Source: Miscanthus floridulus (lineage: Eukaryota; Streptophyta; Magnoliopsida; Poales; Poaceae). From it: 64,000 nt of DNA. A program made the translations under genes and the position numbers. Numbering within the stretch: position 1 is the first letter of the stretch; every line of letters begins with the position of its first letter. The notes under the pieces are model-generated. The model was not told the origin of the DNA and searched no databases. It was given only the letters and a program-made list of their open reading frames with translations. Shown in pieces: positions 45,391 to 57,250 of the stretch. Location of the stretch: assembly GCF_019320115.1 (NCBI RefSeq), contig NC_089591.1:61099550-61163549 (forward strand), given 5' to 3'.

Positions 45391-46567
45391 ATGTTAGATA
45401 ACTAGATTCAATTTCCTTCAAATCGTATTAGATTTAAATTTTCCTACAATTGGTATCTTTTAGCATCTAGTTACTCTTTGTGCCTAGGTTTGCATTTGCA
45501 TGCATATATCTTTTGTCATGCATACACTAGGTATATCATATGGTAGGCTTGCTCGGTTTCTTTCTTATTCTTTGGAGCAATCCTATATGGTTTAAAATTA
45601 TTTAAAAGCACGACACATAACTTGTCTTTTAATTGTTCATCTAATATGTGCCAAAGTCTAAATTGTAGATAATCTCTCCCGAATATCGCCTTCAAAAATG
45701 ACTCTCATGTTTATGTGATGTCATCTTTCATGTGGTATTTTTTATTCTAAAATCAATATGCATGTTTCCTACAAGTATTTTATACTTGTGTGCATAAATT
45801 TAGGGGGAGGTTACTCTACAAGTTGGATGCTTTGAGACTAACATCTTTTCAAGCTTATCATGTGTGGTACTCTCGTTACAAGGAAAATAGAGTCCCCAGA
45901 GTTAAGCATCATACTTCAAATATCCACCACCTATTGCAAGTGGTAGAAATCAAATTGGTTTCCACATGTGGTATTTCTAAACAGATATCATCATGTGATT
46001 TCATTTTGATATTTATATGCTTTCTCCATGCATTATATAGATTAAATTCCCTTGAGCAAAAATTTGCCAATTATGCATATGCTTTGTCTTCTATCATATG
46101 TATGCATATATTTAGGGAGAGCTTAATCTATATAATGTGAGAGTCAAATTTTGTGACCTATTCCACTCTACACACAAATGATCATAAAGTTTGACCCTCC
46201 TTTGTGCTACTAATGTCTCCCTTTTCTGTGTTTGATTCCAAAGGGAGAGAATTTAGAGGACCAAAAGCAAGCATGAATAAGTAGGACCAAAAGCTAGATC
46301 ATTTACAAGTGGTAATGGTCTGAGAAAGGGAGGATAGTGGATTATGGATTAGCCTATGTAATGAGAATTTGTAGGAAGCAAGGCTCAAATCCATAATACC
46401 ACAAGGGGATATTTGCAAGGGCAAGATAAGTTTTTATATAGTCTTACAAGTAGTATATTTTAGCATCATATAATTTTGCCCCTTGCATTGCATCCTAGCA
46501 AGTAGGTAGTTTTCAAATTTCAAAATTCTATTATTTGCTTGCTTTGGTCGTGTTGTCATCAATCACC
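45391..46567. other. non-coding 3' part of the SIRE-type element
   Basis: AT-rich, with two copies of a block TTAGGGGGAGGTTACTCTAC / TTAGGGAGAGCTTAATCTAT (about 45801 and 46111), polypurine-like texts repeated ahead of the LTR. It takes the place of pol. Confidence 0.55.
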
Positions 46568-46581
46568 AAAAAGGGAGAGAT

Positions 46582-47181
46582 TGTAAGGAAAATGGACCTT
46601 AGGCCCATTAACTTTGGATTTTGGTGTTTGATGACCAACACAACTAAATTAGACTAATGAATTTGCAAGTGGTTGTTTTTATAGTTCAATAGGATGCAAG
46701 ACGTGACTTGGACAAATGCGATGTGATGATCCAATGATCAACACCTCAAGCAAGACCTTAGGAGCACAAGAGAAGACCCAAGATATCAAGCAAAGTCCAA
46801 GCATAAAGATAGGAACCAAGCTGTACGCAAGATCGTGAAGAAACAAGCTCACAGAGGTGACCGGATGCTGAAAAAAAGTGATTGGACGCTCCGATCAGTG
46901 GCTCGGCAACAGCAGGCGTCAGCAGCAGCAACCGGACGCTGAACAAGTGAATCGACCGGGCACACCGATGGCACTGTTGATCAATCCGGCAACACACTCA
47001 GCAAGTGACCGGGCACTGGCGGCAAACCGACCGGACGTAGGACAGCAACGTCCGATCGAGTATAGAGAGGTTCTAGAGCGGCGAACTTGCGACTGGATGC
47101 ATCCGGTGGCATGTGACCGGACGCTGCCAACCAGACCCTGGCAGCGTCCGATCAGTTGATGGCAGCGTCTGGTAGCATGTG
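46582..47181 (+). repeat. truncated right LTR of the SIRE-type element
   Basis: About 600 bp matching the first part of the left LTR. The match ends near 47181, where TAACACTTATTATTTTGGC begins. The missing part is about 870 bp. Confidence 0.8.
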
Positions 47182-49603
47182 ACTAACACTTATTATTTTG
47201 GCAACAACAACTCTTAAAATAAGAATACACATGCTAAGCTACTAAGCTAGCTATAATGGCTAAGATACTAAGCTAATTATTATCTCTACCAAATAGATTT
47301 CAAGCTCACCCTACAAGTGCTTAACTTTTATAAACCAATATCATGCCATTATTCCTTTAGCCTTAATGGATATTTAGCTACCATATTAAGTAGTTTATTC
47401 TAGGGCTACAAAAATAACAGTGAGCGCCTAATAATACAACGAAGGTACAATAAAAATTTCAGGATTAAACCTATCATAGATTTGCCACAACAATACCTAC
47501 AAATATTATCATAATAATTTTAAATGCTTTCAATTGATTTAATATATCTCAGCATCATCACTGATAAGCATAAACTAATCACACCAATAGATAGATCACA
47601 TTTTTAGGGACCTAACAAATTGGTTTCATATTTTTTGGACATTCGTACGAATTTATATTAAATATACAAATCTAACTCAGAATTGAAATAGAAAAGCTTT
47701 ACTAATTCGGCTAGAAAAAGAAAAAGACCAAAACAGCCCAACGCGACCCAACTCGGGCTTGGCCCGCGCGCGAAGACGGCCCACGCGGGGAGCCCACAGG
47801 TGCACTGATGCTTTTGCAGAAAAGCCCTTGGCTTTTGGAGAAACAACCCGCGGTCCACGATACTATTCCTAAAGACAACATTTATGCACAAAGGCCCTTG
47901 CACTCTCTTCTCTTTACAACAGCATGGTCCCCGGCCTCCCCCGCGCGCTCCGGCGCGGCAAGCGGTGGCACTGGCGATAGCATCGGCCACCCGAGACCCA
48001 TGGTAACCTAGATAAGAGGTCGAATCTCACCAAGGGGTCGACGCGAGGCGATGGGCGGCGGTTGCACGAGCCGGGACACCGTAGAAGGACCTCTCCACGA
48101 CGGCGGGCACCCTGCGACAATGGCGATAGTGTTCTGGTGAACCGCAGCAATAACAAGGCAGTAGGGATAGCGGGTGAGGAACGACAACTCACCAGTGACC
48201 TAACCGAGGAGCCAGCTCGACCGGAGACGACCCGAGCAAGGCTAGCCACGTGCACGCTGTGAGGTGAACGACGGAATGTAAAGGCACGGCCGCGTCAGCG
48301 GCGAGGAGGCGGTACTAGAGCTACGACTAGCGTGCGCGCAACGAAGAAGGGTTCTAGGCAGGGCTAGTGGTGTGATCAATTCGACGTAAGATGGTGAGGT
48401 TGAAGTTGGCCATGGTGAGGCGGGCTGGGCCTTAATGGCGCAGCGGCGGGAGCAAAGCTCCAAAATTAGAGCTCGGCCTAGCCGTAATCAAGGCGGGGTG
48501 GGGGCGGTTGGCAAGAGGACGTAAAGGCGAAGACGCAGGCACGAGGAATTGATGAGAGGTGCTCGCTCTCTGGCTCACCGTGACTGTGACTCGACGACGG
48601 CGAAAAGCAGAGGGAGAAAGTGAGAAATAGGGCACGACAGGTGGGCTCGGTTCGTCCTCGCGTTAGCGGGACGCGAGCGGTTGTGGCTGAGGGACCTACG
48701 TCCAAGCACGAGGGGACGAGCACGAGCGTCCGCTACCGGCCATGTGCCGTGCGCCGCAGCGCTATTAATAGTGTGACGACGGCGTGCACGGTCACGTGCG
48801 GACGGCACCCAACTGGGCCAGGGAGGGGGCAGCGCGATGCAGCGAGCAGACGTGAGTACGGGAGTGACACGACGACAGCGGTAGCGTGGCCACGGCGGCA
48901 CTAATGGCGGCAGCGCGAGGCTGGGCAGTAGGGCTCGGAGGCGGTCCAACCGACCCAGCGTGGCGGCGCAGGGTGACCGCGTGAGACGCGACTATGTGCA
49001 CGACGTGGGCAGGCTGCGTGGTTACCGTGCGCACGGCACCAACCAACCCGAAACAGGTGATGCGCACAAATTTTAAAGCGCCCAACATGACTAAACGGCT
49101 GCTCCAGGAGCCAAACCATCTTCACCATGCTCAAGATAGCATATGAGACTAAATAGAGCTATAACACTATACCACCCCTTAACTCAATCTCTCAAAATAA
49201 TTTGCTAAACATAGCAATGTCTAGTTGTTGACTGACTTGAGAATTTTCTAAGTTTTTTAGCTGGATTTGTTTTCAAGTTCCATTTCTACACTATTAGAAA
49301 TACTAGTTAGTAACATTATTTTTCTACAGCAAGTATTTTATTGTCATCTACAAAGTTTGCACTTCAAACTTTTTTTAAGTATCACACACATGTTCTATAG
49401 CATTTTTGCTTAATAAAAATTGGTTTTAAACCCTACTTGTTATGCATGAACTATCGAGTCAACTTTCGTTTAGCGTTTTTATTGATCGTTTTGAGTTATA
49501 GAAATTGATCTACACACTTTATCATATGTATTAACACATAAACATGATGCTCATGACATGTTTTAATAAATGATTTAGGATGTAACTCCGAGGGTGTTAT
49601 AAA
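47182..49603. mobile_element. candidate old LTR (solo) or gypsy fragment
   Basis: It begins TAACACTTATTATTTTGG and ends CTCCGAGGGTGTTA, so its ends form the short inverted repeat TAACAC/GTGTTA, as in LTRs starting TGTAACAC. The GC-rich middle (47660-49130) has many short frames on both strands with no domain I recognise. No clear target duplication. Confidence 0.35.
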
Positions 49604-50748
49604 TTAAATGGCAGGTGAAGTTGTGGCATCCGCTCTGTGGTTGGATCTGCTTGTTGTTCACTAACGTGTTCTATTCCATCGTAGTAATCTCCATGTGCTA
49701 CTTCAGTTAATAGCTCGCAAACATTTTAGTTGCTTGTAATGACAATTTACCACCAACGTCGTCGGTTAGTAGTACGTGGCACACTCATTGTGGTGGCTTC
49801 ATAAAATATCATTGCCATAACCATCCTAACAAAATATAAGCTGAACCGTTCTTTCTGAACTTCACATGTCTTTGGATGGATTAGGGTGAAAAACTAATTA
49901 ATTTTCTAGCCCGATACGTATTGACTGAGGTGGATTGAATTGCAGCCAAATAAACCCTTATATGGTTTCGTATCCGGTACTTGGTTGCAGAAAATTGTCG
50001 CCCGTGTATCATGGAAATGCCTCTCTTTCTTGCTAGTTGTGGAACCTGAGGTTAAAGGGTAAATCTCAAAGCATTATAAAAATACTAATATCATTGTGTG
50101 GTAATCGCTTATCACTTTGTGTCACAATTTATTTTTTTCCCGACTAATCAATCGGTGTTCGCATAGGTAGCATTTGTAAAAAAATGTTGTGTGTGGGATA
50201 TCAGTAAATGTATTTTTGTCCACGCCGACGAGTTTGCCTACACATTCACTTTATTTTATGTGTATACTATTGGTGAAAATGAATTTTTGTATTGTTCATG
50301 AGTAAAATATAAGATAATTGCTATATTTAAGATGCCTAAATTTTTAAATTCTTAGGCAACAAATCTTACACAATTAAGTCGTACAATTAAAAGAACAACT
50401 CACATGAGATAATTTACAATTTATTTATGGCTAGACAATAATAAATTAAATGTCGGCTGAACAACAACAAAAAATAACGTATTTCTTATATACTGATTGG
50501 CTTGGTGAATGTCTCTCTTGAAATTTGAGTATATGATTGCTGAACTTGGGACGTCTCTTGTGCAAAACTGATTGGCTTGGTGAATGTCTATCTTGAAATT
50601 TGAAATAGACTTTGGGCACTAAGTTTTGAATTCTCACTACAAGGGCGCCAATTTTCTATGGGGGTTTCATTGATTCTACTATGACCCACATGAATCGGGG
50701 CGTGGTCTTGCTGACTCGGCCTCCTATCCACCTGGACGGCCAATGGCA

Positions 50749-50783
<35 letters not shown>

Positions 50784-50945
50784 ACCACCACAAATCCGCT
50801 GCTGCTTCGACGCAGAAGGGTCCCGCGCGGTTTCTTTTTTCTCCTTGCCCGATTCGTCCGGTAGCCGCACTTGGCTTCCAAACAATAGGCGAAAGATGAT
50901 TGCCAAACTGCTTCTGTTCTGTCCTTCCAAATAAAGCTGCTTGGC
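49604..50945 (+). promoter_or_regulatory. upstream region of the invertase gene
   Basis: There is no coding signal. Two features stand out: a direct repeat of about 39 bp with a 75-bp period (start ACTGATTGGCTTGGTGAATG at 50492 and 50567), and a run of 34 C at 50750-50783. The sequence around the C run is GC-rich. Confidence 0.5.
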
Positions 50946-50953
50946 TATAAATA
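50946..50953 (+). promoter_or_regulatory. TATA box of the invertase gene
   Basis: TATAAATA, 209 bp before the start codon, in the context GGCTATAAATACTG, with a C/T-rich leader after it. Confidence 0.75.
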
Positions 50954-51161
50954 CTGCTCGCTTGGCACCAGCTCCGCTGCTCCAACGTTCACCTCTCTCC
51001 GTGTCTCTCTCGTTCATACTTCCTTTCCATATGAACAAGGCCATGGCAGCCACAGGATAAGAGTGCTGTGCCTCCGAGTGCATGTGCCTCGATCTCGTAT
51101 ACCATTACTCGAACCCTAGCTAGATAGCAAGAAAGCCTGGTGTTTACGGTCGCAGCCAGCC

Positions 51162-54100
51162 ATGATCCCGGCCGTTGCTGATCCGGCGACGTTGGACGGG
51201 GGCGCGCGCACGCCGTTGCTCCCGGAGACCGACCCTCGGAGTCGGAGGCGTGCTGCCCACGCCGGCGCAGGGCAGAAGCGGCCGCCGCCGCCGGCGACGA
51301 CGACCGTTCTCCCCGCCGTCGTCTCCGCCGTGCTCCTGCTCGTCCTCGTGGCGGTCACCGTCCTCGCGTCGCAGCACGTCGACGACGGGCAGGGTGGGGG
51401 CGTCGCCGTCGTTCCCGCGGGCGGCGGCGGCCATGCCGTCGTGGAGGTGGCCGCCTCCCGTGGCGTGGCCGATGGCGTGTCGGAGAAGTCCACGGCCCCG
51501 CTCCTCGGCGCCGCCGGCGGCGCGGTCGAGGAGTTCTCCTGGACCAACGCGATGCTGGCGTGGCAGCGCACGGCGTTCCATTTCCAGCCCCCCAAGAACT
51601 GGATGAACGGTTAGTTAGACCCGTCGCCATCTATCGCTGATCATGCGATCGTTTTTTTTTCTCGATCTGGCTCTAACTTCGTTCCGCGTTCCTGTCACGG
51701 ACGCCTCGTGCACATGGCGATGCCCGATCCGCCATCTTCCTCGACCGGCTTCTCCAGATCCGAACGGTAAGTTGTTGCCTCCAGTCGATCGATCGATCGA
51801 TCACGTGTGAACTCGGCATGCTTTTCTGCGTGGCTCCTAGCATTCCACGGGTCGCATTAATGCACGATATGATCGTATCGGTAGAGAGATTACATATCCC
51901 ATCAGCTAGCTTTCGCGTATTGATGGCGTGATGAAGCGTGACATTTTTGCATGCACGCAGGTCCGCTGTATCACAAGGGCTGGTACCACCTCTTCTACCA
52001 GTGGAACCCGGACTCCGCGGTGTGGGGCAACATCACCTGGGGCCACGCCGTGTCGCGCGACCTCCTCCACTGGCTGCACCTACCGCTGGCCATGGTGCCG
52101 GATCACCCGTACGATGCCAACGGCGTGTGGTCCGGGTCCGCCACGCGCCTCCCGGACGGCAGTATCGTCATGCTCTACACGGGCTCCACGGCGGAGTCGG
52201 TGCAGGTGCAGAACCTCGCGGAGCCCGCCGACCCGTCCGACCCGCTGCTGCGGGAGTGGGTCAAGTCGGACGCCAACCCGGTGCTGGTGCCGCCGCCGGG
52301 CATCGGGGCGACGGACTTCCGCGACCCGACGACGGCGTGGCGGGCGCCCAACGACACGACGGCGTGGCGGGTCGCCATCGGGTCCAAGGACCGCGACCAC
52401 GCGGGCCTGGCGCTGGTGTACCGGACGGAGGACTTCGTGCGGTACGACCCGGCGCCCGCGCTGATGCACGTCGTCCCGAGCACCGGCATGTGGGAGTGCG
52501 TCGACTTCTACCCGGTGGCTGCGGGCGGCAGCGCCGCGGCGGCCGACGGGGACGGGCTGGAGACGTCCGCGGCGCCCGGGCCCGGGGTGAAGCACGTGGT
52601 CAAGGCCAGCCTCGACGACGACAAGCACGACTACTACGCCATCGGCACCTACGACCCGGCGACGGACACGTGGACCCCCGACGACGCGGAGAACGACGTC
52701 GGGATCGGCCTGCGGTACGACTACGGTAAGTACTACGCGTCCAAGACCTTCTACGACCCCGTGCTTCGCCGGCGGGTGCTCTGGGGGTGGGTCGGCGAGA
52801 CCGACAGCGAGCGCGCGGACATCCTCAAGGGCTGGGCATCCGTGCAGGTACGTTTCGTTCGTTCCTTTTGAGGCTGGGCTGGGCTGGCAACATTTGGATT
52901 TGACATCCGGATCATTAATGGTCAGATTATATATCTGGGTTGGTTTTGTGATGGGCGATGGTGTCACGTAACGTAACTCGATAGTAATGTAGATGGGCAA
53001 CGGGGGTTGCGTATAAACGATAGTTCTGCTACCATGAACTCTGGCAGCCGATTGAAGGAGACAACGGTAGGGTTTGTCAACCTGTCTTTTTTCTTTGTTT
53101 TTTTTAAGAAGAAAATCTCAACCAGACATAAGGAAATTAGGATCGTCATCCAACAAAGCTGGAAATCACACAGAGCACAAAGAACCATCTAGACGAGCGT
53201 GGCTTGATCCATGCAAGCACTAGCTAGGACTCTGCAAGCTGTGCTGTTCCTGTACTGTACATATACCGTCCACACGATTGTGATCTGAAAATTGTTCAAG
53301 CACAGAGGCTCCGCTCCTCACACCTGTACATGTCCCTGTACGGGCCGTCGTGGTCTCCCATGATCCCGTCCCGTCCCCTCCCCTCCACGCCCGCAGCACA
53401 CTGTACAAATGTTCACCACTGCACGTGAGGCACGCAGCTTTCCTATCCACCAACTGTTCTACTAGAGCCTAAGTAGAACAGTACAGGAACAGCAACACTT
53501 TTGCACGGTCGTTTTATTCGAAAAACGAGTTGCACGACCCGAACTCTTTTAATCCTTCCAGCCATCTCGCAAGCAACCGCCCAGACAAATCAGGGCCCAA
53601 CGAAGATTTCCTGGCTCGCAATTGACACACGCGAGAACACGAACGCGACCGTGACTTGTCTCCGATTGGCTGAGCGCGAGAGATGCATGGCGAGAATTGG
53701 CTTGCTGCCCCAGCGTCTTACTGCTATTGCATAGGGGGCGCAGTAGCTTTGCGTTTTACTTGACGCCAAAGGATGCTGTGATCGTGAATTATTCTATATA
53801 TTCTATATGGATTATCGAGTTCTATATTATATACATATCGATTATCGAGTTCGTTGCTCGTGAGTTTGGTTACTAATATAATTGATCTAAAATAATAATC
53901 GATCGACACAGTGCGCCATATATCTGTACGTACGTCTCGAAAAGGGGGGATTCGTTAGTATAATAAATCTACTGCTATTATTGCTTTCTTTAGTAATGCT
54001 CTCTTCTTGGAGTTGGTCAGTTGTCACGTTTACAGATTCTGGTTAGCGGTCTCTTTTCTGAGCGTTTAGTTTTCTGCGAGCCGTGAATTTTTGCCATGCC

Positions 54101-55175
54101 GTGCACGTGCAGTCAATCCCCAGGACGGTCCTCCTGGACACGAAGACGGGCAGCAACCTGCTCCAGTGGCCGGTGGTGGAGGTGGAGAACCTCCGGATGA
54201 GCGGCAGGAGCTTCGGCGGCATCGCGCTGGACCGCGGATCGGTCGTGCCCCTCGACGTCGGCAAGGCGACACAGGTAATGACGCCGCCACGGGCACCTGA
54301 CGCAGCAGCAGCGAACGAACTCGCGCGCTGCACGCAGCCTGACTTATTAATTTCTCTAGCTGATGATCGGTGCGTATCGTGTGCGTGCGTGCAGTTGGAC
54401 ATCGAGGCCGTGTTCGAGGTGGACGCGTCGGCCGTGGAGGGCGTGACGGAGGCCGACGTGACGTTCAACTGCAGCACCAGCGCCGGCGCGGCGGGCCGGG
54501 GCCTGCTCGGCCCGTTCGGCCTTCTCGTGCTGGCGGACGAGGACTTGTCCGAGCAGACCGCCGTGTACTTCTACCTGGTCAAGGGCACGGACGGCAGCCT
54601 CCAAACTTTCTTCTGCCAAGACGAGCTCAGGTATGTATCACTGTGTATCTTATGACCATGAATGCGCATTTTTTAGCTATAGGCTGTGAAAAGCTTCTTG
54701 GGCAAGGTAAGTTGCTTGACAGATGCTTACCGTACTTTGTTAATTTTCTGTTTCCACTAGGGCATCCAAGGCGAACGATCTGGTTAAGAGAGTATACGGA
54801 AGCTTGGTCCCTGTGCTCGATGGGGAGAATCTTTCAGTGAGAATACTGGTAAGTTTTTACAGAGTGCTAAATGTTAAGCCAATGTATATACCTCTGTGTT
54901 GACCAGGTGTACTTTTAACTAGCTCGTTCTTCGCACTGCATGCTCATTGCTTCTGATGCACACACACACAGGTTGACCACTCCATCGTGGAGAGCTTTGC
55001 TCAAGGCGGAAGGACGTGCATCACGTCGCGCGTGTACCCTACACGAGCCATCTACGACTCCGCCCGCGTGTTCCTCTTCAACAATGCCACAAATGTGCAC
55101 GTCAAAGCAAAATCCGTCAAGATCTGGCAGCTGAACTCCGCTTACATCCGGCCGTATCCAGCGAGTTCTCTATGA
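51162..55175 (+). CDS. IVR2: vacuolar acid invertase (beta-fructofuranosidase, GH32), maize Ivr2-like
   Basis: Seven exons: 51162-51609, 51758-51766, 51961-52847, 54113-54274, 54395-54630, 54761-54848 and 54972-55175. All phases agree, giving 677 residues with no stop. It splits sucrose into glucose and fructose in the vacuole. Residues 1-48 are a polar N-terminal tail, and 49-69 a membrane segment ([17 protein letters not shown]) typical of vacuolar forms. Catalytic motifs: WMNDPNG (147-153, nucleophile Asp150), FRDPTTAW (RDP 273-275) and [10 protein letters not shown] (acid/base Glu331). Val in WECVD, against Pro in cell-wall invertases, supports the vacuolar type. Exon 2 is the 9-bp mini-exon that codes for DPN, a known peculiarity of plant invertases. 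N-glycosylation sites occur in NITW, NCST and NNAT. The symbol follows the resemblance to the maize gene. The gene appears functional. Confidence 0.95.
51758..51766 (+). other. 9-bp mini-exon of the invertase gene
   Basis: ATCCGAACG lies between CTTCTCCAG and GTAAGT. With one base from exon 1 it supplies the DPN of the catalytic NDPNG motif. Skipping it would remove the nucleophile without shifting the frame. Confidence 0.92.
52848..54112 (+). other. intron 3 of the invertase gene (1,265 bp)
   Basis: The longest intron of the gene, GTACGT...GTGCAG. It holds short open frames on both strands without recognisable protein, and an AT-rich part at 53780-53910 with a repeated ATTATCGAGTTC. Confidence 0.75.
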
Positions 55176-55712
55176 GTGAAGTGACAGGCAAACAATTGCA
55201 TCCTTGCATGACAAAGTCATTTGTAGAGTAGTGATTGTTTAATTTATTTGCTGCCTTTTCTTATCCTTTTTTCGTGAAACTAAATGGTACACAAAGTAGC
55301 AGAATGAAGCCCTATAGGGGAACACATTAACTTGTGTGTAGGAGTTTCCGAGTCTCCTCGTACAATCTCATCTGTGTGTTAGAACGCATGGTAGGCGCAA
55401 ATATTCACTTGAATTCTTACATGATATGTCAGTGTTTTTGGCAGTTTTTTTAAAGGATAAGAGGCAGAGTGTAATTTTTGGGACCACTGTTTATTGAATG
55501 AATGATGCGCAAAAATATATGTACTATTGTTTCTACTAGTGTACCGACTAATAATCTCTAAACTAAACAACAGTCATCTAGGTCTGGGGAGGAGGTTCTA
55601 TAAAGACTATAAAGGGAGTTGTTATATTCAGGTGCCTAAAATATGGCATTTTTCGGACAACGATTATAATAATTAGATTAAGGCCTAACAGTCAGGTCTG
55701 TCGTTAGTCGAA
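55176..55712. other. 3' flank of the invertase gene
   Basis: Probable 3' UTR up to about 55400, then unassigned sequence up to the next transposon. Confidence 0.45.
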
Positions 55713-56874
55713 ATGTCAACGGTGAATTATCTATCGGGGGTTACTGTCCCATCCCCGTCCCCGCGGGGGCAAATTTCCCCCGTCAACGTCCCCTTGAAGG
55801 CCCATGGGGAGCACTTCTTTCCCATCCCCGTCCCCGCTCAGGGATTTAATCCCCGCGGGGATCCCCATGCTTTCCTTCGCCGCAGCCGTTGGTCCGGCCC
55901 TCCGTCGTGGTAGTCGGAGTCGCTGAGGAAGACGGCGCAGGCGCCGTCGTGGTAGCTGCCGGTGATCCTGAAGTCGTAGGCCTGCTCGACGTCGTTGCTG
56001 GCGAGGAAGACGCTGACCTTGGTGGACCCCCGCAGCTGGATCACGGTCGGCTTCACCACGGTGAACATGAGGTCCCGCCGGCGGGTGCTGTCACCCCAGA
56101 ACACCTTCCACCGTGTGTTCAGCATCAGCGCCTGTGTTCCAAGCAGCCGCGCCCGCGCGTCAGGACAGGAGGACATGAGGAAAAAGATCGAGCGATAGAT
56201 GAGGAAAGAAGGAAACCGATTCTTGGATGGTGAGGATGGGTCGGCGGTCGGCGTTGACGTGGACATAGCGCCGGCGCAGGCTGAAGACCATGCCGTCGAC
56301 GCGCAGCACGAGGGCGCCCGTGGCCGCGTCCGTGACGGCGAAGTCGCTGCCGGACATGCTCAGCGCCTTGGCCACGGCCAGCGTCGTCGCGTCCTCCGCG
56401 CAGAACCGCGCGTCCACCACCGCCAGCGTCAGCCCTGCCAGCGTCGGCACCACAGCGTCATCCATCTCCATATCCATCGCCGCCGTGGCGCGGGCAGGCA
56501 CGGGCTAGGGAGGGCCGGACCGACGGCTGCGGCGAAGGAAAGCAGGGGCGAGTGCAGGAGTGGAAGGCGACAGCGGCGGCTGGGGGGACGTGGGAGGGGA
56601 TTGGGAATTTGGGAACGAATGGAAAGGATAAGGTTAGGGTTGCAAATTGCCTTATATATGTACATAGGAATTGAGCCTTCTCAGATGGGCCTTAAACATT
56701 TTGGGTCCCCACGGGGAACAGGGCCGGGGGCATGTATACCATCCCCGCCCCCGTCATACCCAATGGGGATGATTTTCCCCATTTAATTCCCTATGGGGAG
56801 AAAATTTGTACCATCCCCGTCCCCTTTTGGGTGAATTCCCCGCGGAGAATCGGGGAACGGGGCCCCGTTGACAT
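55713..56874. mobile_element. DNA transposon carrying a host gene fragment
   Basis: The ends are inverted: ATGTCAACGG at 55713 and CCGTTGACAT ending 56874. GC-rich subterminal texts (CCATCCCCGTCCCCGCGGGG and the like) follow inward at both sides. Between them is a two-exon fragment of a LURP-one-related gene. Ends of this kind occur in hAT elements, but the 8-bp flanks (GTCGTTAG / GTCAGTAG, set slightly outward) agree in only six positions, so the class is uncertain. Confidence 0.6.
55890..56477 (-). pseudogene. captured fragment of a LURP-one-related (LOR/DUF567) gene
   Basis: On the minus strand exon 1 starts at ATG 56477 (MDMEMDDAVVPTLAGLTLAV) and includes FAVTDAATGALVLRVDGMVF and RRPILTIQ to about 56215. 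Exon 2 starts at 56131 after GGAACACAG with ALMLNTRWKVFWGDSTRRRD, then DLMFTVVKPTVIQLRGSTKV, VFLASNDVEQAYDFRITGSY and ACAVFLSDSDYHDGG. These fit the tubby-like LOR fold. The intron is kept, so capture was at the DNA level. The C-terminal third is missing. The donor near 56210 is weak (GTTTCC), so correct splicing is doubtful. Confidence 0.75.
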
Positions 56875-57250
56875 CTTTCTCGTCAGTAGTAGTTGCAATA
56901 TGTAAACGGCGATAACATGTTGGTCAAATACTCGGTAAAATCGAGATTTCCACCCAACTTAATTGTTTTGAGGTGAAGATTATGTTGACTGCCTAGAGTG
57001 CTTTTTGTTCCCCTTCTGCCAGGAAGTGCTGGGCCTCGTAGTCGTGGTAACTTTTCTTGATGGGACCAGCCCTGGAGATCAACTTTACATACAAAAGGGC
57101 CTAAGCTGCAAAAACTTTGACGGCCCATAAACGTGGCCCATAGATTGGCTAACGGCCCAGTGTAGTTTGAAAAGTCCATCTAAATGCGCTCTAAAAAATT
57201 CCTCACATCTTTGGATGTTGTCATTTTAAAAATCTCAGTATCAAGAAACT
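56875..57250. other. unassigned stretch
   Basis: A short minus-strand open frame (57179-56883) without recognisable motifs. Nothing else seen. Confidence 0.35.

Larger units (their letters stand above)
41570..47181 (+). mobile_element. SIRE-type Ty1/copia derivative, gag only (non-autonomous)
   Basis: A left LTR (41570-43036), a primer-binding site (43038-43050), a decayed gag region (43118-45390), a non-coding part, a polypurine tract (AAAAGGGAGAGA near 46568-46579) and a truncated right LTR (46582-47181). No integrase, reverse transcriptase or RNase H motif is present between gag and the right LTR. The gag type (UBN2-like, with two zinc knuckles separated by a coiled coil) and the long LTR fit the SIRE/Maximus branch of copia elements. 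Confidence 0.82.

Noticed and set aside
47658..49134. Many ORFs of 60-124 residues on both strands
   Set aside because: They overlap each other in GC-rich repeat-like DNA and show no domain.
50588..51083. Gly-rich and Pro-rich ORFs near 50.75 kb
   Set aside because: They are created by the C run and have no other protein features.
52080..53000. Minus-strand 306-residue ORF inside the invertase gene
   Set aside because: It is a shadow in GC-rich coding DNA; the plus strand has all GH32 motifs and splice sites.
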